64,000 nucleotides of DNA from MGBC163016 sp964518575 (GTDB lineage: Bacteria; Actinomycetota; Coriobacteriia; Coriobacteriales; Eggerthellaceae): contig CAZFGW010000004.1 in assembly GCA_964518575.1 (NCBI GenBank), forward strand, positions 1-64,000, read 5' to 3'. A program made the position numbers and the translations under genes. The notes beneath the pieces are model-generated. The model worked only from the letters and a program-made list of their open reading frames with translations. It did not search any database and was not told the origin of the DNA. Below are positions 26,827 to 35,460 of the stretch, one piece after another (positions within the stretch are counted from its first letter, which is position 1; the number at the start of each line of letters is the position of its first letter).

Positions 26827-28218
26827 ATGGTTGATCTCGATCGCACTGCGCTCATAGATTGTGAGCGAGAGCTGACCTTCAATCAAATGATTTCTGAAGC
26901 TGACGAAATTGCTTCTTTTGCTCCTGCTCGTTCATTGGTGTTTCTGGTTGCGGGTAATTCCATTCCATCGCTGTGTGGCTATGTTGGTTTTTTACGCAAG
27001 CGCGTTGTTCCTGTCATGCTTCGCGATGAGATGAGCGAAGCCCAATTGCGCGGTTTGGCTGAGACCTACCTTCCGACTTATTGGTGGGCGCCTCAAGATT
27101 TCATCGAAGAGCACAAAGAAGCAATTGGTTCATTTTCGGTTGAGGCTGAAAGCGGTGGATACGCTTTGCTTTCAACGGGAAATAGCGCCCCTGAAATGGA
27201 CGAAGAATTGGGGCTTTTGTTAACGACTTCAGGTTCAACGGGCACGCCTAAGTTTGTGCGGTTGACATATGCGAACATTGTTGCGAATGCTGCGTCCATC
27301 GCTGAGTACCAGCGAATTACTGACGCCGATCGCGCTATAACAACGCTTCCCTTTTCTTACTCATATGGCATTTCCATTGTGAACAGCCATTTGCTCAAAG
27401 GAGCTTCGCTTGCCCTTACCGAAGAAGGTGTGCTTTCTCGGGGATTCTGGGATTTCCTCGCACAGACGAAAGCAACAAATTTCGGGGGCGTTCCCTATAC
27501 CTACACGATGCTCGAGCGCTTGCATCTCGATCGCATGGATCTTCCATCCTTGAGGTTTATCTCACAAGCAGGAGGACGTCTTGGTGAGCGGCTGCAAGAG
27601 GTGTTCGGGAAAATTTGCGAAGACAAAGGAATAGAGTTTTTTGTCATGTACGGTCAAACGGAAGCCACGGCACGTATGAGCTGGCTTCCCCCGAATGAGG
27701 TCCTTGAGAAACTAGGTAGTATTGGTATTGCAATTCCCAAGGGCAGATTCGAGCTGAGAGATGTGGATGATTCTGTCATTGAGGAGGCAGAAAAACCAGG
27801 GGAGCTTATCTATTACGGACCGAATGTTTCACTGGGCTATGCTCAAACCCGCGCCGACCTTGCACTTGGGGATGAGCGTCATGGAGTTCTTTACACGGGA
27901 GACGTCGCAAAGCGTGATGAAGACGGTTTTTATTACGTAGTTGGTCGGTTGAAGCGTTTTCTGAAGATTTACGGCAATCGCGTGAACTTGGACGAGATGG
28001 AAAAGCTATTTACAACCGCTGAGCGCGAAGTAGCTTGTGTGGGCGTTGATGATCTCATGCAGGTTTTTACCACATCGGACGATGTTGAGGGTCTTCGCAA
28101 AGAGCTGTCGCATGAGACCAAATTGAACTCACGTGCATTCAAAGTGAATCATATTGACGAGCTGCCCCGCACCTCATCTGGCAAGCTCGATTATGCAGCG
28201 CTGGAGCGTTTATGTTAG
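26827..28218 (+). CDS. AMP-dependent acyl ligase (acyl-ACP or acyl-CoA synthetase)
   Basis: A 463-residue adenylate-forming enzyme with all core motifs: T-T-S-G-S-T-G-T-P-K (phosphate loop), Y-G-Q-T-E-A, Y-T-G-D-V-A, the hinge G-R-L-K-R-F-L-K-I-Y-G, and the C-terminal catalytic lysine in S-S-G-K-L-D-Y. It is shorter than usual acyl-CoA synthetases, closer to stand-alone D-alanyl carrier protein ligase types. It starts four bases after the ACP gene, so it probably charges that ACP with a carboxylic acid. The start chosen is the ATG after GTGGAG; an ATG seven codons earlier lies within the ACP gene and lacks a site. The acid substrate is unknown. Confidence 0.88.
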   Translation: MVDLDRTALIDCERELTFNQMISEADEIASFAPARSLVFLVAGNSIPSLCGYVGFLRKRVVPVMLRDEMSEAQLRGLAETYLPTYWWAPQDFIEEHKEAIGSFSVEAESGGYALLSTGNSAPEMDEELGLLLTTSGSTGTPKFVRLTYANIVANAASIAEYQRITDADRAITTLPFSYSYGISIVNSHLLKGASLALTEEGVLSRGFWDFLAQTKATNFGGVPYTYTMLERLHLDRMDLPSLRFISQAGGRLGERLQEVFGKICEDKGIEFFVMYGQTEATARMSWLPPNEVLEKLGSIGIAIPKGRFELRDVDDSVIEEAEKPGELIYYGPNVSLGYAQTRADLALGDERHGVLYTGDVAKRDEDGFYYVVGRLKRFLKIYGNRVNLDEMEKLFTTAEREVACVGVDDLMQVFTTSDDVEGLRKELSHETKLNSRAFKVNHIDELPRTSSGKLDYAALERLC

Positions 28219-29261
28219 ATTACGAGGCGCTTTTCGAGCTTCCGCTCTACGGGCTTAATGTTACCGAGAAAACGGAATTATATGACAGGTGGCTAGCCGA
28301 TTTGGGTGATCATCACAAAGCGAATAGTATTGGATATGCAAAGCTTGCTCATATCCTTGGAAACAATTTTGCGCTTCCCGTTCGATTGTTCAAAGAATAT
28401 GATTTGCGCAGTGTTGGAGAAGACGATGTTGTGAAGACAATGACATCGTCGGGTACGACATCTCAAGTTAAGTCGAAGATATACCTCGATCGTGATACCT
28501 CTTCGCGGCAGACGAAGGCACTCTCTCGCATTGTTGCCGATTTTACGGGAACGTCGAAGCGCGTTCCGATGCTTGTGATTGATGCGGAAGGGACAGTCAA
28601 GAACAGATCGATGTTCTCTGCTCGTACGGCAGGTATTCGCGGCTTTTCTATGTTCGGTCGAGATGTGACATATGCACTCAATGACGACATGACCTTGAAC
28701 CTTGATGCGCTCACAGAGTTTCAGCAAAAGCACCAAGGTGAGCGTGTGATGCTTTTCGGATTCACGTTCATGGTATGGAAGCATTTTGTGCAAGAGCTCG
28801 AAGCGCGTGCGATAACACTTGATTTGGAGGGACTTCTCATCCATGGAGGAGGGTGGAAGAAGCTGGCAAATGAAGCGGTGTCCCCCGAAGAATTCAAGTC
28901 GCGTATTACGAAAGCTACCAGCATTGAAGAGGTGTGCGATTATTACGGTATGGTCGAGCAAACGGGTTCGATCTATATGGAATGTGCCTGTGGACATCTC
29001 CATGCATCGATTTTCTCGGATATAGAAATCGTTGACCCTAAAACAATGGAGAACTTACCAATCGGTCAGCGCGGACTCATAAAGACCATTTCTCTTTTGC
29101 CTACAAGCTATCCCGGACATATTCTTCTTACTGAAGACGAAGGCATGGTATTGGGTATCGATGATTGTCCGTGCGGCCGAAAAGGGAAGTACTTCAAGGT
29201 ATTCGGACGGCTTCCTGGTGCTGAGGTCAGGGGGTGCTCAGATACCTATGAACGAAAATGA
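28212..29261 (+). CDS. LuxE-like acyl-protein synthetase/acyltransferase
   Basis: A 349-residue member of the LuxE family (PF04443), related to the adenylate-forming PaaK group. It has T-S-S-G-T-T-S-Q-V-K as nucleotide-binding loop, G-G-G-W-K near the middle, Y-G-M-V-E-Q-T-G, and two Cys pairs C-A-C-G and C-P-C-G. A cysteine sits very near the C-terminus (R-G-C-S-D-T-Y-E-R-K), like the acyl-accepting cysteine of bacterial LuxE. LuxE activates a fatty acid and passes it to LuxC. The gene overlaps the ligase by seven bases and the LuxC-like gene by 14, so the proteins are probably made together. There are no luciferase genes, so the role is not light production. Confidence 0.9.
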   Translation: MLDYEALFELPLYGLNVTEKTELYDRWLADLGDHHKANSIGYAKLAHILGNNFALPVRLFKEYDLRSVGEDDVVKTMTSSGTTSQVKSKIYLDRDTSSRQTKALSRIVADFTGTSKRVPMLVIDAEGTVKNRSMFSARTAGIRGFSMFGRDVTYALNDDMTLNLDALTEFQQKHQGERVMLFGFTFMVWKHFVQELEARAITLDLEGLLIHGGGWKKLANEAVSPEEFKSRITKATSIEEVCDYYGMVEQTGSIYMECACGHLHASIFSDIEIVDPKTMENLPIGQRGLIKTISLLPTSYPGHILLTEDEGMVLGIDDCPCGRKGKYFKVFGRLPGAEVRGCSDTYERK

Positions 29262-30471
29262 TATGAACGCTCTTTCTGGCATAGATGTTTTGGCGGGCAA
29301 GGTGAATCTTGACGCACGTCCTCTAGGTGCTTTCGACGAAACGATTCTTGATTTTCTCGATACTCTCTCGAAGAAGCTTCTTCGAGATCCTCAGGCAAGA
29401 ATGCATTCAGATGTGATCTCGTTTGCTTATTGGTGTCGAAGAAGTAATCTTGAATCCAAAAAGGCACGGCATGAGAATGATGGCTTAAGAATGGGCAGGG
29501 GTCTTGCTTTTCATATCGCTCCTGCAAATGTTCCCGTGAATTTCGCGTTTTCGTTTGCGTTTTCGGTCTTGGCAGGCAACGCGAATATTGTACGTGTCCC
29601 TTCGAAAGACTTTCCGCAAGTTACTGCTCTTTGTTCATGCATTGCTGCTGTCATGGAAGACTATCCAGAAATTGAAAGGTGCAATGCGTTTGTACGTTAT
29701 CCCTCAACTTCGTCGCTTACCGAAACGTTTTCCGCTCATGCAGATGCTCGAATCATATGGGGTGGAGATGCGACCGTTGAGCATATTCGCAGCCTCCCCT
29801 CTCGACCACGTTGTGTTGATGTTGTTTTTTCTGATCGCTATTCGCTGGCGGTCATGGATGCACAGATGATCGCTGACGCATCTGATGAGGTCGTGGCTGA
29901 TCTAGCGAAAGATTTCTTCAACGACACCTATCTCATGGATCAAAACGCTTGTTCATCCCCGATGTTGATTGCATGGATCAATGATGCGGTTGCAGGAAGA
30001 GACAGATTTTGGAAAGCAGTGAGCGCGTATGCGCACAATCATTATGAACTCCAGGATGCTCTCAGTGTTGATAAATATGTAAAGCTTTGTGAAGATGCTC
30101 TTGAGGGCATTGTGGGGGATCCCGCTGTTGCATTTGATGGATATCTTTCGCATGTTAGCGTTACGGATTACTTGGAATACATGACGGATGATCAGGCGGA
30201 TATATGCACTCTTCGGGCGAAGGGTGGGTACTTTTACGAGGCAGCTATTCCGTCGCTGGATAACCTGGTCGGACTCCTCGATGAAAGGGTGCAAACCATA
30301 GTTTATTTTGGGGATGAAAGTCTGGCTTGCGAAATCTCCAATGCACTCGTGAAAGTAAGATCAAAAGGAGTTGACCGCATTGTCCCTGTGGGTAAGGCAA
30401 TGGATATTGATCTCATATGGGATGGCTATGATTTAATTACTTCGCTTTCTCGAATCGTTTCTGTGAGGTAG
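29248..30471 (+). CDS. LuxC-like acyl-CoA/acyl-protein reductase
   Basis: A 407-residue aldehyde-dehydrogenase-fold protein of the LuxC family (PF05893). Features include H-I-A-P-A-N-V-P-V-N-F-A, G-N-A-N-I-V-R-V-P-S-K for cofactor binding, W-G-G-D-A-T-V and the catalytic cysteine in M-D-Q-N-A-C-S-S-P. LuxC takes an acyl group from LuxE to its cysteine and reduces it with NADPH to an aldehyde. The start was taken as the ATG overlapping the end of the luxE-like gene; the AGGGGG site is 13 bases away, so a second ATG five codons later is possible. Together with the ligase, ACP and SDR it should make an aldehyde or alcohol of unknown chain. Confidence 0.9.
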   Translation: MNENDMNALSGIDVLAGKVNLDARPLGAFDETILDFLDTLSKKLLRDPQARMHSDVISFAYWCRRSNLESKKARHENDGLRMGRGLAFHIAPANVPVNFAFSFAFSVLAGNANIVRVPSKDFPQVTALCSCIAAVMEDYPEIERCNAFVRYPSTSSLTETFSAHADARIIWGGDATVEHIRSLPSRPRCVDVVFSDRYSLAVMDAQMIADASDEVVADLAKDFFNDTYLMDQNACSSPMLIAWINDAVAGRDRFWKAVSAYAHNHYELQDALSVDKYVKLCEDALEGIVGDPAVAFDGYLSHVSVTDYLEYMTDDQADICTLRAKGGYFYEAAIPSLDNLVGLLDERVQTIVYFGDESLACEISNALVKVRSKGVDRIVPVGKAMDIDLIWDGYDLITSLSRIVSVR

Positions 30472-30474
30472 AAC

Positions 30475-31215
30475 ATGATGTTGCATGAAAAGGTATGTTT
30501 GGTAACGGGGGCAAGCAGGGGAATTGGGGCTGCAACTGCCCTTCGTTTCGCTCAAGAAGGAGCAACCGTCTATGCTTCGGCACGTAATGAAGAGGCGCTA
30601 GAAAATCTGTCGAAAAGTGCAGATGGTATGCCTGGCGCAATTATGGTGGCACCAATGGATGTCTGCGATGGCGCGGATCGGAAATCCGTGATCATGCGTA
30701 TTAAAAAGGAACAAGGTCAGCTTGACGTGCTTGTCAATAATGCGGGTATCATGAAGGATGCCCTCATGGGCATGATCAGCGCTTCTTTGATGCAAGAAAC
30801 GTTTGACACAAATGTATTTGCACTGCTTGACCTTATGCAGCTCGCATCAAAACTGATGGTACGTCAGGGAAGCGGGAGTATTATTAATATTTCATCTCTT
30901 GTTGGTACGAATGGCAATAAGAATCAACTCGTATATTCCGCTTCAAAAGGCGCTGTGATATCGGCAACAAAATCCGCATCAAAGGAGCTTGCACCAAAAG
31001 GGATACGCGTTAATGCGATTGCTCCCGGGATCATTGATACTGATCTGCTTTCCGCGACCAATCAGGAAACCCTTGAGAAATTGGTTGAAGGAATCGCTTT
31101 AGGTAGATTAGGATCGCCTCAAGACGTAGCAAATGTCTGCGTCTTCTTCGCGAGCGATCTCTCTTCATATGTCACAGGACAAATACTGGGCGTTGATGGT
31201 GGCGCCCTAATGTAA
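30475..31215 (+). CDS. Short-chain dehydrogenase/reductase, FabG-like
   Basis: A 246-residue classical SDR. It shows the NADP-binding T-G-A-S-R-G-I-G, N-N-A-G, catalytic serine in N-I-S-S-L, Y-S-A-S-K with the catalytic Tyr and Lys, and the C-terminal V-D-G-G-A-L-M typical of FabG. GAGGTAGAAC before the ATG is a good ribosome binding site; the gap from the LuxC-like gene is three bases. As the last gene of the cassette it may reduce a beta-keto acyl group on the ACP or the aldehyde made by the LuxC-like enzyme. Which one cannot be told from sequence. Confidence 0.9.
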   Translation: MMLHEKVCLVTGASRGIGAATALRFAQEGATVYASARNEEALENLSKSADGMPGAIMVAPMDVCDGADRKSVIMRIKKEQGQLDVLVNNAGIMKDALMGMISASLMQETFDTNVFALLDLMQLASKLMVRQGSGSIINISSLVGTNGNKNQLVYSASKGAVISATKSASKELAPKGIRVNAIAPGIIDTDLLSATNQETLEKLVEGIALGRLGSPQDVANVCVFFASDLSSYVTGQILGVDGGALM

Positions 31216-31247
31216 GAGGCTTCCGTGCAAAGGAGATACGATTATCG

Positions 31248-31280
31248 ATTAGGTATTCACTTGTTTGAATACCTAATTTT
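31248..31280. terminator. Bidirectional terminator between convergent operons
   Basis: A perfect 12-bp stem ATTAGGTATTCA / TGAATACCTAAT with a six-base loop lies between the SDR gene (plus) and the ATP-grasp gene (minus). The TAG stop of the ATP-grasp gene (31273-31275) is inside the right arm. A T-rich run follows on the plus strand. Confidence 0.8.
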
Positions 31281-32451
31281 CGTTTTCGGGCGGAAAATAG
31301 GGAAGAAGATCCTCTCGCGAATCAGCAGAGAGAAGAAAGCAGCCGAAACGCGAAGAGCTGTCTTTGACGGCACTGCTATCAAGCGAATCAACGGAAGGAA
31401 TATCAGCAAATTCTACGGTGCATGCTTTATCTGATGAGGCGTGCTCATAAGCATCAAGATCATCTTTATCGAAAATAAAGCGAACGAGCACACATTTTTG
31501 CTTGTTGGATAATAAAGATTCGAGCGAAGTGGGATCCACTGTTTTGCCAACCGCGCAATCAATGACTCCCTTAAGGAAATCGTATCCCGTTGAGAGTTCG
31601 ACAAGATGCGATCCTATGAGATCTCCGCCCATACGCGAACCAATTTCGATCAAGTAGATGCGATCATCGTTTGTGATTCGAATTTCTGAGTGTGAGGCTC
31701 CTTGGATAATGCCGAGGCTATCCAAGGCATGAGCAACGATAACTTTGATACGTTCGAGGGTTTTGGGATTGATGTCCGCTGGTTCGACATGACCTGTTTC
31801 GATGAAGTGCGGAGCTCCTGTTGTGAACTTCTTGGTCAAGGCAAGAAATGTATGCTGTCCTTGGGAACTGATGAATTCAACACTGAATTCATCACCATCA
31901 ATATATTCCTCAATGACGCATTGCTTATTAAAGCTTGCATCGAGAGCGGATCGTACTGCATCTTCGAGTTGGTTTTTGGAATTGACCTTGGTAATACCAC
32001 GACTGCCCGATCTATCAACGGGCTTAACGATGAGCGGGAGGGACATGCCCGCTGTTGTTATGCTGTTTATGTCTGTGCATACGATACTTTTTGGTGATGG
32101 GTCATTTTGTTTTAAAAAGCAAGCACGCATAAGAGCTTTGTTGGTTGATCTTTCAACGGCGTCCATCGGGTTTGTTGGTAGCCCTAGCGCATTTGCTACC
32201 GCACTTGCTGTGTGGTTGCCCAGATCGGTTGCTATCGTACAAACGCCGCAAACATTGACATTCTTGCAAACTTCAATGATTTCGTTGATTTCCGTAATGC
32301 TGATCGGGTGAAAAACATCAGCGCTCTTTTCGCCAATATCTCCTGCCTCCCACGCAAAGACATGGGTTTCGTAACCCAGAGATTTTGCTTTTTGAATGAG
32401 GGGCTCTTGGAGATAAGAAGCACCGATGATGGCAAGAGGTTGCTTAGCCAT
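31273..32451 (-). CDS. ATP-grasp domain carboxylate ligase
   Basis: A 392-residue enzyme of the carbamoyl-phosphate-synthase/PurD-like ATP-grasp group. It has an N-terminal Rossmann-like preATP-grasp part (I-I-G-A-S-Y-L-Q), the ATP-binding glycine loop D-R-S-G-S-R-G-I, E-E-Y-I-D-G-D-E-F-S, and the metal site L-I-E-I-G-S-R-M-G-G. Such enzymes activate a carboxylate as acyl phosphate and couple it to an amine. It is the last gene of a three-gene minus-strand operon with a GtrB-like transferase and an acetyltransferase; its ATG overlaps the end of the preceding gene by eight bases, with GAGG nine bases upstream. A longer in-frame start exists but lies inside that gene. Linking an amino acid to an aminosugar is a possible role, unproven. 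Confidence 0.82.
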   Translation of the reverse strand: MAKQPLAIIGASYLQEPLIQKAKSLGYETHVFAWEAGDIGEKSADVFHPISITEINEIIEVCKNVNVCGVCTIATDLGNHTASAVANALGLPTNPMDAVERSTNKALMRACFLKQNDPSPKSIVCTDINSITTAGMSLPLIVKPVDRSGSRGITKVNSKNQLEDAVRSALDASFNKQCVIEEYIDGDEFSVEFISSQGQHTFLALTKKFTTGAPHFIETGHVEPADINPKTLERIKVIVAHALDSLGIIQGASHSEIRITNDDRIYLIEIGSRMGGDLIGSHLVELSTGYDFLKGVIDCAVGKTVDPTSLESLLSNKQKCVLVRFIFDKDDLDAYEHASSDKACTVEFADIPSVDSLDSSAVKDSSSRFGCFLLSADSREDLLPYFPPENEN

Positions 32452-33415
32452 GCTTTTCGACCTCATCATCATGCTTAAAGTTGACGAATTCTCGTACAAC
32501 GTATTGAGGACGATCATTGATGCAAATAAATATCCTGCCTACATATTCGCCGATAAGACCAAGAAGGATCATGATCACGCCACCGATAAAAAGTGTTACG
32601 GCAAGCAATGAGGAATATCCTGCTTGGATATCGCTGAAAACGAGACGGCGGATGACAGTAAACAGTCCATAGGCAAATCCGACCACTGCACATATAAGCC
32701 CTAATACATCTGCAACGCGAAGGGGAGCAACGGAAAAACTCGTGAACCCATTGAGCCAAAGACTGATGAGCTTTGTGAGTGTGTAGTTTGAGCTTCCCGC
32801 CGTACGATTCCGTTCCTCCATTTCGACATTGATGATACGTCGCGTTGCATTGAATGCGAGACCTGAAAGATAGGGGTACGGATTCTTGTATTTGATGATC
32901 TGGTCTCTGACCAAGGAGTTGAATGCATAGAAATTTGACATTTCGAAATCTTTGGGGAATCCAAGCATTTTACGGGACATGAGGCCGTTTACTTTGCTCC
33001 CGAAATTCTTGAACCAGCTTTGCTTTTTATGTGGATAACGCGCAACAACCATGTCAGCGTGATCTTGTTCGATAGGCTCAATGAGCCTGAACACATTATC
33101 AAGAGGACATTGACCGTCGTCGTCAAGCGTGATGATAATATTTCCCGATGCGTAGTTGTATCCCGCCATAAGCGCATTGGCTTGTCCGAAATTCTTGGAA
33201 AGATCGACTATTTTAAGATGGTCATTTGTCTGCGCGATGTTTTCCAGAACGTCGAAAACATTATCAGGTGATCCGTCCACCACTGTAATGATTTCATACG
33301 AATCCTGAGACTGTTTCATTACATGTGTAATTTCATTGAGTACGTGAAGAATCGTTTCTGAGCTATTGTAGCAAGGTATTACGAAAGAGAGGCTATTTTT
33401 CGAAACGTCTGTCAT
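32444..33415 (-). CDS. GtrB/ArnC-like polyprenyl-phosphate glycosyltransferase
   Basis: A 323-residue family 2 glycosyltransferase with two C-terminal transmembrane helices. The N-terminal half has F-V-I-P-C-Y-N-S, V-D-G-S-P-D, N-F-G-Q-A-N-A-L-M-A-G-Y and the metal site T-L-D-D-D-G-Q, a pattern shared by GtrB, ArnC and dolichyl-phosphate mannose synthases. These enzymes transfer a sugar from a nucleotide donor to undecaprenyl phosphate at the inner face. The product is then flipped and used by GT-C enzymes, several of which are encoded nearby. The ATG overlaps the stop of the acetyltransferase gene by one base, so the two are translationally coupled. Sugar specificity is unknown. Confidence 0.88.
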   Translation of the reverse strand: MTDVSKNSLSFVIPCYNSSETILHVLNEITHVMKQSQDSYEIITVVDGSPDNVFDVLENIAQTNDHLKIVDLSKNFGQANALMAGYNYASGNIIITLDDDGQCPLDNVFRLIEPIEQDHADMVVARYPHKKQSWFKNFGSKVNGLMSRKMLGFPKDFEMSNFYAFNSLVRDQIIKYKNPYPYLSGLAFNATRRIINVEMEERNRTAGSSNYTLTKLISLWLNGFTSFSVAPLRVADVLGLICAVVGFAYGLFTVIRRLVFSDIQAGYSSLLAVTLFIGGVIMILLGLIGEYVGRIFICINDRPQYVVREFVNFKHDDEVEKHG

Positions 33416-34083
33416 TACAGAAACCTCATGACTTTTCTACTATCAAGAACTTGTGGTTTAGCAGTAGCTTTCATCATATACGCTTCGTATTCTTGGGTGT
33501 CATGTGAGACATATACTCCAGCGCTGACGAGTGTTGCATGTGCAACTTTGATATGATCACGTATGGTAGCATTCATGCCGAAAAAGCAATTATCTTCAAC
33601 CTCGGTGAATCCGCCAAAGGTGCAATTTGCGCATGTCGTGCAGAAGCTTCCGATTTTGCAATCGTGTGCGATGTTGGAAGCGCCCCATATAAGATTCGCG
33701 TTTCCTAGAGATGAACCGATACCGAGGACAGCATCTTCGAGGATGATATTACCTTCTCCAATCATGTCAGCATAACAATAGGATTGAGGATGGATAAAGT
33801 TTCGAATGCTATAACCTTTGCTCTTAAGGAATTCAAATGCATGTTGCCGCGTTTGCCCCATATTGCTGTAACCAATGGTAATGAATGCATCGTTTTCATC
33901 AGGAGGGAAGAGTTTTGCGACTTCGCTTGATTTGATGAGGCGCTTTCCACATTGAGTATCTTGGTTGCAATAATCGTCGTCAACGGTATAGCAGGAGATT
34001 TTCCAATCAGAAAAACGCTCAATGTATTTTGTCATAAGCTCAGAGAAGCTTCCTGAGCCGAAAATGATTATAGGTTTTTCCAT
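33415..34083 (-). CDS. PglD/NeuD-like sugar acetyltransferase
   Basis: A 222-residue protein with an N-terminal Rossmann-like part (I-I-I-F-G-S-G-S-F-S) and a C-terminal left-handed beta-helix of hexapeptide repeats, as in PglD and NeuD. The likely catalytic histidine is in N-I-A-H-D-C-K-I-G. PglD acetylates the 4-amino group of a UDP-sugar. Here the substrate could be the dTDP-Fuc4N predicted from rmlA, rmlB and wecE, which would give dTDP-Fuc4NAc; this is inference. AAGGATTTAC precedes the ATG, so the start is ten codons after the longest in-frame ATG. It is the first gene of a minus-strand operon. Confidence 0.85.
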   Translation of the reverse strand: MEKPIIIFGSGSFSELMTKYIERFSDWKISCYTVDDDYCNQDTQCGKRLIKSSEVAKLFPPDENDAFITIGYSNMGQTRQHAFEFLKSKGYSIRNFIHPQSYCYADMIGEGNIILEDAVLGIGSSLGNANLIWGASNIAHDCKIGSFCTTCANCTFGGFTEVEDNCFFGMNATIRDHIKVAHATLVSAGVYVSHDTQEYEAYMMKATAKPQVLDSRKVMRFL

Positions 34084-34264
34084 GTAAATCCTTACTCCTG
34101 TTTGCGCGAACATTTTATCACGCTGATACAGTAGCCACTTGGATTAAGCGGCCAAGGAAGCGTGCAGACGGATTTCTTTTGATGATTGAGTATTCTTTTC
34201 TAAAGGAGGTTCGATAGTTACCATATTATAAAGAGAATCATGTTCGTTCTTGCTAGGTGAAGAT

Positions 34265-35458
34265 ATGACGGGAATCAAACAAGATAAAGCATGGATCAAA
34301 TACCTTGTACTTTGTCTCATTATTATTCTTTACGCTGTCTTGACAGCCGCTCTCTCATATAAACTTGCGCCTATTCCAGAAAGCGATCTTAACACGCATG
34401 CGTTCAACGTGATCCAGGTTTGGAAACATCAGGGTTTTGAAGAGTTCTTCAAAGGAATCACGTATCCTGGATGGCATGCCCTCGTTCGTTTCCTCCTCTT
34501 CTTGCATGTTCCGAACATGGCAGCCGCGGTAATAGCCTGTGTTTTCTTTGCCTGTCTCTCTGTTCTAGCTGTTTGGTATACCGTTAGCGTTATCTTGGGA
34601 AAGCATGCACATGTTTGGCTTATTGCTATCACGACGTGTGCATTGCTCATGGTCTCAGCGATTTATATTCCTTGGTACAACCCGCATCCGTATTTAGGTC
34701 AAGGCTCTCCGACCGTATGGCATAACCCGACCTACAATGCCGTAAAGCCTTTCGCACTGCTTTCGTGTGTTCTGCTGTTCAAAATGATTGAAAGACGTGA
34801 TGCGAGTCTGAAAACATGCACAGCCTACGCTCTTCTGTCATTGGTATGTTTGCTCATGAAGCCTTCTTTCTTTCAGATACAAGCACCCGGCGTATTCCTG
34901 TATCTTTTGCTCTATTTGATCATGTATCGCGATTGGAAGTTCGTGCTTAAGATCGGATTGTCTTTCGTTCCGATTTTTCTGTACATGGCTGTGCAATTCT
35001 GGATGTTGTTTTATGCCCCAGAAGGGGAGGGCGGAGGCATCGCGTTCATGCCATTCGCTTTAATGGTATCATCTTCGCCAAGCATTAAGATATCGACACT
35101 TTTGCTTCTCGCTTTTCCACTGTATGCCATTCTCGTGCTCCGAAAAACCATCTTTCAGAAATCCTCACCGTACCTTCCGATTATTTGTATGTTACTGGTC
35201 GGATTTCTTGAGTATACGTTGTTTATTGAGACGGGAGATCGGGCGTATCACGGAAATTTCGCGTGGGGTTACATGCTCGCTGTCTTCTTGTGCTGGGCCT
35301 TTTTCTTACCTCTTTTTGTGAAAAAGGCATTAGTTGAAAAAACGATGGCGAAGCCTCTTGCGTTCATTGGATTTGTACTTGTATTGCTTCACTTTGTTTC
35401 GGGTTGTGTCTATTACGGGATGCTTCTGGCTGATACAACAGGCAAAATGGTGTATTAA
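34265..35458 (+). CDS. Polytopic membrane protein, probable GT-C type
   Basis: A 397-residue protein with about ten transmembrane helices. After helix one the loop reads A-P-I-P-E-S-D-L-N-T-H, with acidic residues where GT-C transferases carry their catalytic motif. No named family is recognised. AGGTGAAGAT precedes the chosen ATG; a TTG five codons earlier is possible but less likely. The next gene, also a polytopic membrane protein, begins two bases after its stop, so the two form a unit. It is likely to work outside the membrane on a wall glycan, judged only from topology and surroundings. Confidence 0.65.
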   Translation: MTGIKQDKAWIKYLVLCLIIILYAVLTAALSYKLAPIPESDLNTHAFNVIQVWKHQGFEEFFKGITYPGWHALVRFLLFLHVPNMAAAVIACVFFACLSVLAVWYTVSVILGKHAHVWLIAITTCALLMVSAIYIPWYNPHPYLGQGSPTVWHNPTYNAVKPFALLSCVLLFKMIERRDASLKTCTAYALLSLVCLLMKPSFFQIQAPGVFLYLLLYLIMYRDWKFVLKIGLSFVPIFLYMAVQFWMLFYAPEGEGGGIAFMPFALMVSSSPSIKISTLLLLAFPLYAILVLRKTIFQKSSPYLPIICMLLVGFLEYTLFIETGDRAYHGNFAWGYMLAVFLCWAFFLPLFVKKALVEKTMAKPLAFIGFVLVLLHFVSGCVYYGMLLADTTGKMVY

Positions 35459-35460
35459 TA

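Noticed and set aside
28212..30471. luxE/luxC as sign of bioluminescence
   Set aside because: No luxA or luxB is present and the neighbours are glycan genes and an ACP cassette.
31225..31434. A 69-codon open frame on the plus strand
   Set aside because: It runs through the bidirectional terminator and antisense to the ATP-grasp gene.
34240..34260. Six-codon leader frame (M-F-V-L-A-R) before a membrane-protein gene
   Set aside because: It has only a weak site and no attenuator-like hairpin; the strong AAAGGAGG at 34202-34209 is too far away.
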